The notes below the pieces were generated by a model. It was given only the letters and a program-made list of their open reading frames with translations, searched no databases and was not told where the DNA came from. From Filosporella fistucella (Eukaryota > Ascomycota > Leotiomycetes > Helotiales): a stretch of 64,000 bases of DNA. The stretch spans positions 558,001 through 622,000 of the forward strand of contig JAQJZZ010000021.1 of assembly GCA_030077755.1 (NCBI GenBank). The letters are read 5' to 3'. The translations under genes were made by a program, and so were the position numbers. Positions 33,086 through 45,900 of this stretch are shown here, in pieces. The first letter of the stretch is position 1. Every line of letters starts with the position of its first letter.

Positions 33086-34319
33086 TTATTCCTGTGGATC
33101 TGAAGGCACATAATCCCCAAGGACTTCTTCGCACCACTTCTCAAACACAGTCGCCCAGACATGTCTTCCTTTGTACTTTGCAGTTTCTGGTGGCCATCCA
33201 CGAATGGCTGAACGCAAAGCATACAAACTGTCCTTTTCCTCCTTGATATCCGTTATGGGCTTGAGATATGTTCGAACCATGAATACTATGGCGCCCGTGC
33301 GAGGAAGTCTCCGCAGGGTTTGTCTTTCATATCTTATGTGAAGGTCTTCGAGCCGCTGTGGGCTTGGCCATGAATCTGGGAACGGCTCCTGTTGGAACAG
33401 CGTGTCGTCTGTTTGCAAGAAGTAATTGTTTCGCTCTACTGGGCTTGAAGTTTTGAGCGTGAGATAAAATCTGGCACATGGTCAGCAGGAGTCAATCAGC
33501 CATTACATGAGACGAGCCTCTGCATTGCTTTTCTCAGCTTTTCGTTCCATAATGGTACTGGCGCATGTATTTTATACAGCGCCCAGCCTATCCTCTTCTC
33601 TATGTACCATCCAGCTGGGGCCATCGAATAGCTAGCTTGACTTCTCTTGTTCAGCGAACGACGTACAAGTGCAACAATGATACCGCGACTTACAGGTAAT
33701 ACTCATCTGGTTCGCCGCCAGTTCCACGCATCAAAATGTTGATATCCTCCATCACGAGTTGCGCGGCAATCTCTAGCGGGTGCTGCTCATATGGTGCCAG
33801 GTATCTGAAGGTTAGTCCAGTGATACCATTGTGGATATAGTCTGGTCTGCCTTTCAACAGTTGAAAATGGCTAGGGTAACGTTTTACCAAGAACTTGACG
33901 ATGGCTTCGAGAGCTTCTCGGCATGCCTCTTCAGCACTGGGGAGGCATTGCATTACCCCGTTGCGATTTGTCATCAGAAGATGCCGCCTGAGCTCTTGTT
34001 CTTGCTGATACAAATTATCAATAACCAGCCACTCGTCTTCTTGCATCTTTCGAATTCCCATGGTCATATTGTACCTTCCTGCCTTCCAAGGTCGATATGC
34101 ATGTGGCAGCGTATCAGCAACCTTGAACAGTGGATGGGGTTCAACACTCGAGAAGTCCAGTGCAAGTACCTTCTCCTTTTTGAATAAGGTCGGTTTGCGT
34201 TTGATGGCAAAGAGAATACAGAGAAGTGCAAGTGCGAAAACGATTGAACCCCTCGCGAATGATGCTGTCAGCTCTCCGTCCGTATAGCCATTGCTGGCTT
34301 CTGCCAACCAGGTCAACAT
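33086..34319 (-). CDS. DUF3445 protein (haem-dependent oxidative demethylase-like), membrane-anchored
   Basis: Three exons: 34319..33694, 33631..33507, 33438..33086; introns of 62 and 68 nt; 367 aa. The N-terminus has one membrane span (about 25-42, VFALALLCILFAIKR). The family core follows: PHAYRPWKAGRYNMTMGIRKMQEDEWLVIDNLYQQEQELRRHLL, then EALEAIVKFLVKRYPSHF, YYLYSMAPAGWYIEKRIGW across the first splice, ERNNYFLQTDD, and LRRLPRTGAIVFMVRTYLKPI. These match the DUF3445 family, whose bacterial relatives are alpha subunits of haem-dependent N-demethylases; fungal members are often near metabolite genes. The second intron was placed by frame only (GTAATG..CCCAG); an alternative acceptor is possible, so 10-20 residues around it are uncertain. 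Confidence 0.85.
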
Positions 34320-37070
34320 CTTGTTGTGCGATTCACAGATCGAGATCTTGCTTCGCCCGAAATTTCAAGTGTATAGGAATTCTCTGTCTATTGCTGTAGT
34401 AAACTGACTTGTAGAATATCTTCTGTATATGAAATTCATTCGTTGAAATTGGGCGTTCCCACCAATGTACTATCTATACGCCAGAAGCGCATCGTTAATT
34501 GCGTTCCAGTTGAATTTTATCTTTAAAAATGCAGTGCTCATACATAATGGACGTCCTACAGTCTCGTTTGGCTCTTGACGGAGGCTGCCTATTGATTTGG
34601 TACCACCGCATGCGTTGACGAGGTTTATAAGTGGGGTAAAGACATTTCGCGAACTGACAGCCAGCGACCTAGGAACGCTCGGAGCGCTGGGACCGCAGAT
34701 TGTCTATTATTCACACATTCCCGTCAGAATTGCCACAGAATCTCAGATCTGTAGTATCTGATCTGTTTAAAAAACGTGCGATGGATCTGGCATGACCATA
34801 GTTGATCGATCAGCGTTTGTTAATCCCGGAATTTAACTGCAGTCGATGGCAATCATGGAAGTAGCTATAGTCACGCAAAGACGCGATTTCAAATATGGAT
34901 CCTCGCAACAGCGCGTCAGAACAAGGTTGCATCTACCGAATCTCATACCAATATCAATATTATGTACATTTCGGGACGGGGTAGTAGAGAAGCAGCTCAA
35001 CCCCGCTTTAATTCAAAAAGTGGCAAGCAAAGCGGGGCGGCGCTCTCAGTTGAATAAGTGGCTGGTATATTGGAAGATTAGACATTGATACGAAACTCTC
35101 TCAAGTAGAGCCGAGCTTGTTATCTTGATTTGGAGGCAGCCCTGAGCTCTTTTAAGTGCTGAAGACAGGCAAAGTCCACCGAAAGGTGCTAAGCTATATA
35201 TTATATGCAGGCAATAGGTGCTGTAGTTCCGCCACAACGACCTAGAAATGCTGTGCAGGCTGATATTTATCAGTGTGCATTGCTCTATCTGGTCCGGCTC
35301 TTCATTGAGCCTCCACCAAAAGCCAATCGACGCCTGACACAAGACATTCTACCTGCATGGCCATTTTATCCTCTCCGATGGTTACACATGCGCTGTGTAG
35401 CCACATACGTGGTGCCAGAGAAGCACAAGTTGGGGTTTCGAAGAATTGAACGAGGTATCTGATACTGCTCAACAGAAAACTGGGGTAATGCTATATGTCT
35501 GGCTAGCCAGAAAATGTTGACTGATACTACAGCTATATTATAATAGGCCAGAGCGGCCGGGATTTTACTTTCGCTCTGGCCACCTCCCCGCGTGATATGC
35601 AAATTAAGGCTGCTATTGAACAGCCAAGTTCCTTCTGCAGAACATACTGGGGTGCTATGGGATATCCTCATGCAATCTGATTATCATTTCATTTCGAACC
35701 TTCGAACTTTCTCAACCGAGGGTTTATTGCGTGGGACAAAGTCATGGCGCTTCCAATCGAAGGATATGGCTTCACACCCACTTAAAATCCACCACCCTGC
35801 CATACTTGTCTGTAGAAAAATGGAGAAATCTATCACATGAATACTATTAGGATTCCACCCTATCAGGATTGTCATATTACTGACTCCGTAAGGACTCAGA
35901 AATGCGGACATGGTAGGCTCTCGTCCCTAGCTGAAAATGTTGGGCAGCAAATACGATGAGCAGCAAAGACGATTTGCAAAATCTCTAATTGCCAATTGAC
36001 TTTTACCAAAAGGCTTGGTTTGTTGATCAGCAACCACTTCCACGACGACAACCTAACGGCGGTTGTTTTCTCTGTAGACTATCTGAACAAGCTGATAATG
36101 TCATGAATTTCATTTGAAGCACTCCATGGTCGCTCTTCCTCAGGTTTCCGATTGATCTCTCGATGATTGACTGATGTACCCATGAAGTTAATGAGCATTA
36201 CTTGCATCTTATAACACATTTTATTATTCATAATATGCAATTCAGTAGATAGACAAACAAACATGACTTGATATACAATATACGAAAAAAAAAACCCCCA
36301 TTCCCGCGCTCAGCGCTACCATGCCATCATGCAAGTTCTGGGCACCTCCTTAAAATTCCGATACAGATATCGACTCCCCTGTCCCACTGTCCTGATACCA
36401 ATGAGATATGCCGAATCCTCATGATTTGATCCTTGCATCTGGAAAACGACTAGACGCCTTTTCAGCGTGCATACATTTCGGCCTTGATATATTTCCCAAG
36501 GCCAAATCGCCATTCAATACACCTTCTCCTTCGCTCTCTCTCTTCTCTAGAACGCAAGCATCGTTCTTGGTATTCCCTGAGTATGAGAAGGACGGCATAT
36601 CGAGCGACGTGCAGTGTCAAATTGCCTGTACTTGAACTATATTAGTGTTGAAAAAAGAGTAGTATTGAGAGACTAGGCGTAAAGAAAAGGGGCTCTCTTC
36701 ATTTCCACATTGAGGTTCTATTTTAACTTAAGCAATGAGCGGGGTTCTTGGAAGTGGAAATAGTAGGTCGTAGACCTGACTAGATCTCGAACATGAGATC
36801 ATCTCTTATGGAAATGTGAATTATGGAGCACGACCTTGTTTTTCAAAATTAAATATCAAGATTATCTTTTAAGCACGTAGGATATGTATCTACAACGCCA
36901 TGCCAGTCTATAAGTGTTCCTCATCCAAGCCCACCTGCCGTATATACATTACTCCTTTCCTCTCCCTCATAACCTGACCGCGAATCCCAACCCATCAAAA
37001 CCATGCACCATCAACACCATGCATATATGTCTGCGGACCGAAATGCCTAATGAAATGAAATAAATTTTGT
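34320..37070. other. 2.75 kb intergenic region, no supportable gene
   Basis: Between the DUF3445 start (-) and the GT2 stop (-). Many short ORFs on both strands with no recognisable content; AT-rich patches, a poly(A) run at about 36,283-36,294. May hold regulatory sequence or decayed elements; I found no protein relic. Confidence 0.4.
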
Positions 37071-39923
37071 TTACCACGTGAACATCATCAAGGCCGGATT
37101 GAGCGCCACGGGTAAGAAGAAATGACTGACTACCACCGTGCCTAGAGGATAGATAGCAACGAAAGTGTTGATGCGCCACTCCCAAGGCACAGCTATTGCG
37201 CAAACAATCATGAGTGCCGTACAGCTGAAGCAGAAAATGAATGTGTATTTGAATCGTTTCAGAAGACGAGGCAACTCCTCGAAGAAGGTGACTTCTTCAA
37301 CTTCTTTTGCGGTGGCACCCCAGGACATGTCGATTTCGAAGAAATGGCACAGGAGAGATTGTGAGATGTGGATGGAGATGCCGCCCAAGAAGATTGTGAA
37401 AAGAGGGATCCATTTGAAGTTTTCCCAGACTGAAGGGAGTTAGTCGTCTCAAGTCGGTAGGTGAGGATATAGAACTTACAGGCTCCAAGGAGACTTCTCT
37501 GTGATAGTCTGTAGCGCAAGATAGCAAGAGCGATATTGCCCAGCGCAGTGAATACGAGGATCACAGAGAAGTAAACTTTGAATGAATCAAGATAGTATTT
37601 GTCGAGGTATCCGATGAACCACCCTGTGAGGAAGTAATTCAGTACTGTGAGGATCCAAGCAGCGCCGAGAGCATAATATGTTCCGATATATGCCAGGATC
37701 GTGAGTTTCGATGTGACGGGAATATTTGAAGTCAGGAACCTTAAGAAGAGTGGGGTGAATGGGCCGCGTGTAATCCAGAGACGGAAAGGGTGGAACAACA
37801 ACTCGTTACACCCGAAAGCGTACTTTTCCCAACGGTTCAGTTCGTCATACACAGTCAGAGAAACACCTTCTTTGAAACCATCGCCGGTGTAAGCACCAAG
37901 CCGAATGATGTAGCCGTTGACTTGCAAGCGCAAAGACATGTCAAAGTCCTCTGAAACATGTGATTCGGACCAGAATTTCTCGTAGCCATCTTCATCCTCA
38001 TACGATACCTCCTGCAATGCGGACCACCGCAGGATGGCATTGTGGCCAACGAATGGAGACACGTCGCCATTGGAAACTCCGAAGCAAATGGCAGAGTAAA
38101 TCAGATTGGTGAAGAAGGTGATACTAGAGTTCGTTAACAACTGTCGCATTTTGAGCGTTCAATCAAACTCACCCATTCTCGAAGAAGCTGTCGGTCACCT
38201 GCATGACACCGGATGAGTACTGCAAGATACCGACCTCAGGTGATTGTTCCATTTCGCTTGCAGCATCGAGCAAACAATCAACAGGAACTCGGGTGTCTGA
38301 ATCAATCAACAGAATGTAATCTCCCACGCGGATGTTACCCTCTGCCCAAGCACGGCCTTCCTCCTCAGTCAAAACCCCAGCTAAGCACTGGTCGTAAGCA
38401 TTGGACTCGTCGTCTTGAGTCCAAGTAGGTGTGCGCTGAACGAGGAGCAACTTCTCCTCGACTTTGAGGCTGACCATCAGGGCGTAGTTCATATTGGATG
38501 CTTTCTTGAATTTTCCACGTCGAACGAAAGCCTTCTCGTCACCTTCCGGCTTAGGATTGTGACGTGGTCGAGCAACCCAACCGACATTGTGTTCTTCATA
38601 AAAATCACGACGGGCCTGAGCTTCGTTTTCTGGAAGCAATTGCATACCATCATCATTGACAAAAATGTTGGCTGATCCTCCTTGCAACTCATATGTTGAG
38701 ATGGCAGCTTTTAGCGATACGATGGTAGGTTGGATGACCGCATTGAGACCTTCCTTGTAAACTGGCATCTGGATGGTGACATGAGGAAGAAATCCATCGC
38801 GTTCAAGTCGCCGTGGAGGTTTTCCAGAATAGAACTTCGAATTGGAATTCAGTTGACTGATCGGGCCAAACATCTGGGCTAAGTTGCCAATGATGACTTG
38901 CATGAAGAACAGGGAAACAAAGATCTGGCATGGCGTGACCGCCAGCAGTGCCAAACGTGTGTACTTCCCGTCAATTGCTATTTGTTGTGCCAAAGCTCTC
39001 CATCCCAGCCCCAAAGCGCTGACAAGAAGGGTTATGGTCAACCCGACGATAATAGAGTTTATCAACAGCGTAGGCCGCTTCTCGGCGATCATCGCCTCCT
39101 CAATTTCTGATGGGCTGTAGCCTTCCCCCATACCACCAAAGCCAAGATCTACCGTTGAAACGTTGGCGCTCTTCTTCTCGTTTGGTGTTTCGTAAGTTTC
39201 GCCGTTGCCCCATATCATCCGCATCAATGACTCTTCCATATGAGCCGCACGATCGAGTAGGTGTTTTGGTTCATCGTCCCAAACGACAAGCATCTTCTGA
39301 TCCCTGATGAAAGCACCGAAGTGATGTTTTTGGGATCTGTGTAAGTAATCTATTGACGGAAGGACCTGTAATCTTAGGCCTCCGGAAACAGGAACATAAT
39401 CTCCGCTATGTCGTGTCAAGAATATTCGGATGAAATGAGTGTTGACTGTCAGGGCACACTGACGAGCAAAGTTAGAGATGCTTAAAATTGCATTGCCAGC
39501 CAAACTTACTCGAACGTTGAGTTGCACCACCTGGTCGAAGAATATATTGTGTTGTAGCACAGGTGGTGAGCATGTGAAATCCCCCTTGCTCTTTTTCAGT
39601 ACCACACCTTCACCTGGAGCGTCTGATGCCCATAATCTCTCCATTTGTTGCTGGTGAAGCCATGTGACCATGACATTGGACTTGATATCAAGGATACTCT
39701 GTCTCGGTGCATTTCGAAAATCGCCATCTGGATATAAGGAAGATGGTCGAGATGATAGAGGTGTCCTGCCAGGTGTGAAAGTCGGAGATCCCAGGGGCGG
39801 AGTGTTGGTCAATTCAAAGGAGTTGGGCGGTGGAGCTGAAGGCTTCTCGACATCCTTCCTCGACGGAGTCTTCGAAGTTGGTTGAAAGTATCCCTTGAGA
39901 GCATGCATGTTGACGACGGTCAT
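37071..39923 (-). CDS. GT2: Family 2 glycosyltransferase required for hyphal surface growth (GT2 type)
   Basis: Four exons: 39923..39510, 39458..38173, 38123..37480, 37429..37071; introns of 51, 49 and 50 nt; 900 aa. The start is at ATG 39923 (MTVVNMHALKGYF); an upstream TTG frame was ignored. The N-terminus is disordered (Pro/Ser-rich). Two membrane spans come at about 305-375 (LINSIIVGLTITLLVSALGLGW, LALLAVTPCQIFVSLFFMQVII). The GT2 catalytic part has PVYKEGLNAV, VNDDGMQLL, LIDSDTRVP, SEDFDMSLRLQ and ELNRWEKYAFG (the xxRW motif), then about five C-terminal spans. This is the layout of the fungal GT2 known from Zymoseptoria and Fusarium to be needed for hyphal growth on solid surfaces and virulence. 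The polysaccharide made is not established. The first intron is 51 nt, in frame and stop-free. Confidence 0.92.
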
Positions 39924-42900
39924 AGAACAGAAACGACAAAAGAATGGATACTCTCTGGACAACTTGAAGAGGAGCGATCCTCAACGAAATAGCGAGTGTG
40001 AATTTGAGAGAGAGAGGCAGCTTGGCAACTGAGAGAGAGAACATTGGGGTGTGGTCAATATGTAGCAGTTCCAAAAATACAAACCCTCATGCAGTGGACT
40101 TCAGTAGTGTTGCTAAGCTGTTGGCGGCAATCTGCAAGCACTCCACAAGTCTACAGCAAACAGGCACGATGAGCTAACCACTGTAAGAGCCTAGATAAGC
40201 TTGAATGCATGCATAGTGGCTACCTGATTGTGACCTGCAGGTGGGAAAAGTGGTCCAAGAGGGTCTGAAAGTCAAAGCCCAAGTAGGACAGTTCAAAGCT
40301 GATAGTGTGAGTGGTACTAGACCGGGACGCCTGGGCAATGAAAGGTTGAAAAGCGAACAGCCCAACGGACATTTACTTTGAGAAGTAATGGAGGTTCGAG
40401 GTCGACGATCCGGGCCCCGAGCCGGTAACGAGAATTCAGGCGAGGATGATGAACGAAAAGATGGAAAGACGAACGTGCTAGTGTTGAACTGAGCTGAGGT
40501 ATGGCCCACCTTTTGCCAACAAGACTGCTTCGGGAAAGCACTACCGGCCCAAGTCTTTGTCCCAAGAGGAACGCATTCTGTGGTGCAACTCAACTAAAGT
40601 CGAAATTCTACATCCATCTCCAATGCTGCAAAGAGCCGCTGTGGCAGTATCTGAGCGCGTGGATATCAGGGGATATTGTGGCTGAAGTGAATTTGGGTTC
40701 GGAAGTACAGTGCGAGTGCGAGCAAGCAAGTAACAGGAAGCAGTAGCTTTGCGTTGGCTATGTTCTCCCCCTTAGACTGCATATGGCTATCTTGTCCAAC
40801 AACTGGCTCACAGCCCTGTACATAGATCCATGGTCACTCTGCATGTATGAACTCATGGAATGCGTGGAGTGTTCTATCGAAACTTTGCCCGACAGTACGC
40901 ACCCAATGGGAATGCATTACCAAGTGCTAGAAGAGGAGCAACAAATGCTGTGGTCTCAAATCCAACTACTTTGTCGGCATCCCAGAGCCGCGATCAACAA
41001 AGAGGAGGAGGGTAGGTGATGTAAGGTCTTGTTATTTGACCGTTACAAGGCTATTTTCAGGAACCGGTAGACGAGGGATGTTAGCGTGTTGAACTTGCAA
41101 ACTCTGCCCCTTTTAGTCTACGTAAGTGGGGTTGAGCATCTACCGATTTCGTGAAACGCAAACTTTGACCATCATAAACTTGATCTCGGTCTGAATGTAG
41201 GGGCCAGTCTAGGATGAAAGTGATCAAGCTAGTATACATAGATGTATGATTTTGGCTTAACTCATTGTTCTATAGTGGAAGGGTTGCATTCCAAAGACGA
41301 TGTGACATGCACTCTTTAGCTCCAAGTAGCCGATGAGACATTTCGAGACGGTCACTGATCACCGTTGTGGCAGAGTTTCTGACCGTCTGGAGCGCTTGAA
41401 GAGAGTGCATCTCATCATCTGCAGCTTCTCCGTATCAAGTGCATATTATCGCCGCGCGGGAACAATATGCAGAAAAAAATGCTGAAAGAGGTAGCGAAAA
41501 CGTGCCGCGTTTACTCTGGGAGCACCATAATATTCCGCTGTTGCACAACAGCAAATATTGTAGTTTTCGCCAATGGGACATCACGAGTCGCAATACTCGT
41601 ATACCTTTTCGTACATGATCTTCAGCTGAGCATTTCGCCGCATCTCTTGATGGCTTGAAGACTGACCTCCCCTTCGGAATTTTCGAGGCCACAGGCTTGT
41701 TTTCTGGCCTCGATGCTGCTGAATTGTTATCGACTGATCCGTCAAGTTATTGATTTCCTTGGCCATGCCCAGTTTTTGGGAATATTCCATGGCGAGATTG
41801 TAGTTGTAAGTCAGGCCAGAAAGGGTTATATGAAGTGCAGTAGAGGCTGAACCAGCGATTCTAAACCCTACTGAATAGGGTACCACGGATAAGCGCAATG
41901 GCTAAATAGAGAACCGTCACGATTAATGATCTAATTCTGAAATCGGGGTGTGGGTGGATTTTGTTCCAAAGAATACCGGCAAAGGTAGACGCCATCTTTA
42001 AGACATTTTGCGATAACTCTGGTTGAATTGGCTGTGTTCCAGAATATACTCGCGTGGGATAGTAGAAACCAAATCCACTTCTGCATTCAATTTGCCATGC
42101 AGCGAGGCGGCTCAGTTGTCGAGAACCCACCCTATTACGACTGGGTAGACATATGTCATTATGTGGACCAGATCGGAAGGGTGCAGGTAGTTTGCAGATA
42201 AGGAGCTCCGGATGCTATTCTTGAAGCCATGGGCCCCGGCGAGCCTGGTTAACGGGTACCTGCTGCGCGACTAGGCTGGAGCGAAGAAGGAGTGTTGAAG
42301 ATGAGTTGACGTTGAAGATTTCTCTCGGCACGGTTCGGCAACACTATCCTCAACACCAGCACGGCGCCTCTGAACTGGGGGCTGGCGGAGCTGGCGGACG
42401 AGACTGGGCGGGTGTGGCTTACCTTGGTTCCGAAAGTTAGTAGTCGGGAAGATCTTTGGGCTATCTTCCGGGCATGCTTCTCAAGGAGGAAAGACTCGTT
42501 CGGTCGAGACTGGATTATTATGTGCCCAATGCCATTGCGCAATGAAAAGCCCATTTTTCCCGGTTTCAGATCCACGTGTAGCTTCTTAGATACTTTTCGA
42601 AGATACGAGCCACGAAAAGTATATTTCATTTCAGCCATGTCATACCCCATCCGTGCTCTTGCTATCATATTGTGATCATTCTTCCGAGACATATGTCAAT
42701 AGCATCAGAAGATGTTTAGTCATTGTGATGGTCTCATTTCAGGTCTTGAGGTTCCGAAAATCTGGAAAGACCAAGATTGTTGGCCATAAGAGAGGTGAAA
42801 TTTTGTGAGTGAAGGTCTCCACAGATTTCGGCAGCACAATTTGGGTTTGTCCGGACAGGATCTTGTCTCCCTTCGGCCACAATCTCTGCTATTGATCCGC

Positions 42901-45900
42901 GGACCTCTACTTGTGCCTGTCTAAATTTGAATACAGGAAGGTTGGTCTGAAAAAGTCTCCTAGACTCGCCTGGTGGTCGAAGTAGCGGGGTGCTAAGGTA
43001 GTATGCATTCCCTCTAACGCCGGCGAAAGTTCAAAGCCCGATGCAGAATCCGATGTTGTTGAATTGTAAGTCATGCAACACGAGATGTCTGCAAGGATTT
43101 GCAGCGAAGCTTTCAGCCAAAAGTGATGCAATAAGGTGGAGCCTTGTCGTTCAAGCGAATAGGTGCGAGAGTGTTGGGATTTTGAGATTGCCATACTTAT
43201 GCAAAGCTACTGTTTGCAGTCTTGTTAGAATAGATACTAAGCCTGCAGGCAGAGTATAGTGAAATAATGTGGAAATTGTCGACTGATATGGAAATTGTGG
43301 CTGAAGACACTGGTAACACATCTTCTTAGAAATGGTCTTTTCACTTCCATAGAATACATTCGTGGTAATCGCCACTCCACCGGAGATGCCGCTGCTGTCT
43401 TTGGCATAATTTTACTTGCTCGTGGCAGGAATCTCAAGGAAGAATGATACAAATTGCAGTGAGAGTTTGTTTGTCTCGCTGAAAGCACTACATCCATACT
43501 TGGGTAGAAGACAGAGGCATTCTTCAGGTAAAAGAGACCTTTCCCGTGGAAACTTCTCCGCAAAGCATAAATATTACAAATAAGACTTAAGCTGGCGGAA
43601 GCTTGCGTGTTTGGAATGTTGCGGAGGTAGGTAGACCAATTTTAATTAAGTGTTTGCAATAAAGAGGGAGGGTGATGACCACCCGGAGCTCAGGACGAGG
43701 GGAGTGAGGTTGTGAAAGACGAACGCCTTCCCCGCTTGCAACATCCTCAATCATATTCTTGCTATTGCAAATTCTTTGCTCCTATCAACACAGAGAATAT
43801 ATTTCCATTCATTTAAAGACTCCGCCAGCTCCATCTGCTCGGTACATCTAATAGTGTCCCGTTTTATGGACACCAAGCCGGTAATCTCTCAAAGACGCTT
43901 GTCCCAGTGATTGATCTGGGTCCGGGGCGACAGACTCGACCCAAGCGGGAGATCAACAACTCAACCACTCAATCGATATCAATCGCCCTATATGATCTGT
44001 GTTAGTCTCAGGCGTATATTTCGAAAGCACGAAGCTCCAAACCCCTGTCATCATTGGACCGGGAGGTGATTCGATGTACTAGGTTTAACGAAGACCAGTC
44101 CTGCGCTGACCAAAAGTGGCAATACTGACAGGACCAATCCACATTACCTTTCGCCTGGCTTCATAATTGGTCGTCAATGAGCTCTCGAAACTGTCTGGTT
44201 TTTGGGATGTGCTTTTGGAGGCCGACATTGCAAGACTGGCTCCGAAAAAGCCTTCTTTGGTAAGTTCTTCACTCTGGTCCCATGCAATGCGTTCTCCCAG
44301 CTGCCAGTTCAGCACTGGCTTTTGTAAGGCGAATGCATTCGAGTTTGAATGAGTCGGAAGCTGACAGCTTTGAAAAGATAAACGTCTGCATCTTGTGGCC
44401 GTTCTCCAGACTCTCCAACAAGGCTATCAACCACAACCACAACACTCGTTGCTTGATGACATGACAATTGCTACACAAATACACATCCGTTTCGTTTCTC
44501 AAGTGAGGATATAGAAGCAGGCCCGGGGGTGCAGTTCGGTTTGCATTGCAACTTACACAAGATCTTTGTAGTCAGCTAAGCGACCTGGTTTGCCAAAACT
44601 ATACGAGCAAAAAGCCTTTGTATTGGACCTGTTCTTATACGGCTTCATTACTTTGGAGGCTTCTACCCCCTTTTCCGCGAATGACGTGCTTGGGCTCAAC
44701 AACTACCTTTGGTCAGTCGTTCTCCTTTGAACAGGGACATTTCTCTCCATGGCCAGGCATGGAACCGAGTATATCTTGAGCAATGGCTTGTCTTTAGGTA
44801 GAGGACTCTAGTGAGCTCATCACAATCAACCTTGTGCCAGTCACTTGAGCCAGAGCACTCACTAGTATTTGAAACAACCCACAAGTTTGTGACACGCCTC
44901 GATAGGGAGCGCCCAACAACAGGTGGGCAATATCTGGAGCCCGCACGCTGGACACCAAATTTCATAAATTGGAAACAGAATCATGGAAAGGTTTCTGAAA
45001 GGGGACTCTGTCATGCTCCCACAAATATTGGATGTATTTCTTCGTAGCATTTCCCAATGCTGGATATATATGCCTGCCTCCCTGGCTTGAGAAAAAGAAA
45101 AAAGTTCAAAAAAAAGACAGGTTTGGCGTTAACCAATGCTTCGAGGCATTGTTGAACAATCGTAGTCCATTAGCCATGATAGAGGTACTGCCTCGGGAAT
45201 CCGAGTTTACAGCTTGCGAGACTTCTGCTCCAGCTTTCGGTAATCAATTACGAGAGTCAGCCTCTACCCACAATTTACAAAATATTCTAGCATCCACGAG
45301 AAGACACAGCAACATTTTTTCAAAAGGTGAAGGGAAGGCATACCCTTCCAGATATACCATAATATATCTTGTTTTCGAACCTTTCATACGTATATACCTT
45401 CGTAAGAAACTTTATTTTCTTTTTTTGCAACGCGTACGATGAAGAAAGTGTCTGATTCGCGGAGCCAGAAGGATTCAGTCAGTGGCTGACAACCCAACCA
45501 TCTGCGTTGCTGCCGATTTGTCAATGGCATTTGGAGTTGAAATAAACTCCACGAACTGCCCAGCTCGTGGAGCTCTGACAGGAGAATTACCCCACTCAAG
45601 ACATTCCGACGTTTCCTGAAGATATCGCTAGGTTGTGTCACGAATAACGTCATCTGATGGAATAAGGCCCCAATTTCTCATGCGAGCTTGTCAATTCGTG
45701 CGGTAATTCTTGAAATATGGAAAACATTTTCGAATCCCAACGACTTCGATGTAATTCAGATCCAATATATATATGCCTTTGCCATAAAAGATTGTTTAAA
45801 GTACTGCCAGCAATTAAGACTCAATCGAGTGGCCGAATGGATGACTCCCCGGAAGTCCTACATGAGTTGATTGAGGATATATCAAGTTTATACTGTTCCC

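Noticed and set aside
34320..37070. Searched for transposon remains
   Set aside because: No transposase, reverse transcriptase or terminal repeats recognised.
41581..42130. Two adjacent minus-strand frames with a hydrophobic segment
   Set aside because: Different registers, no splice sites joining them, no family; too weak to call even as a pseudogene.
43890..43965. GATCTGGGTC..GACCC..GAGATC hairpin-like piece considered as tRNA
   Set aside because: No A and B box pattern or acceptor stem; not a tRNA.
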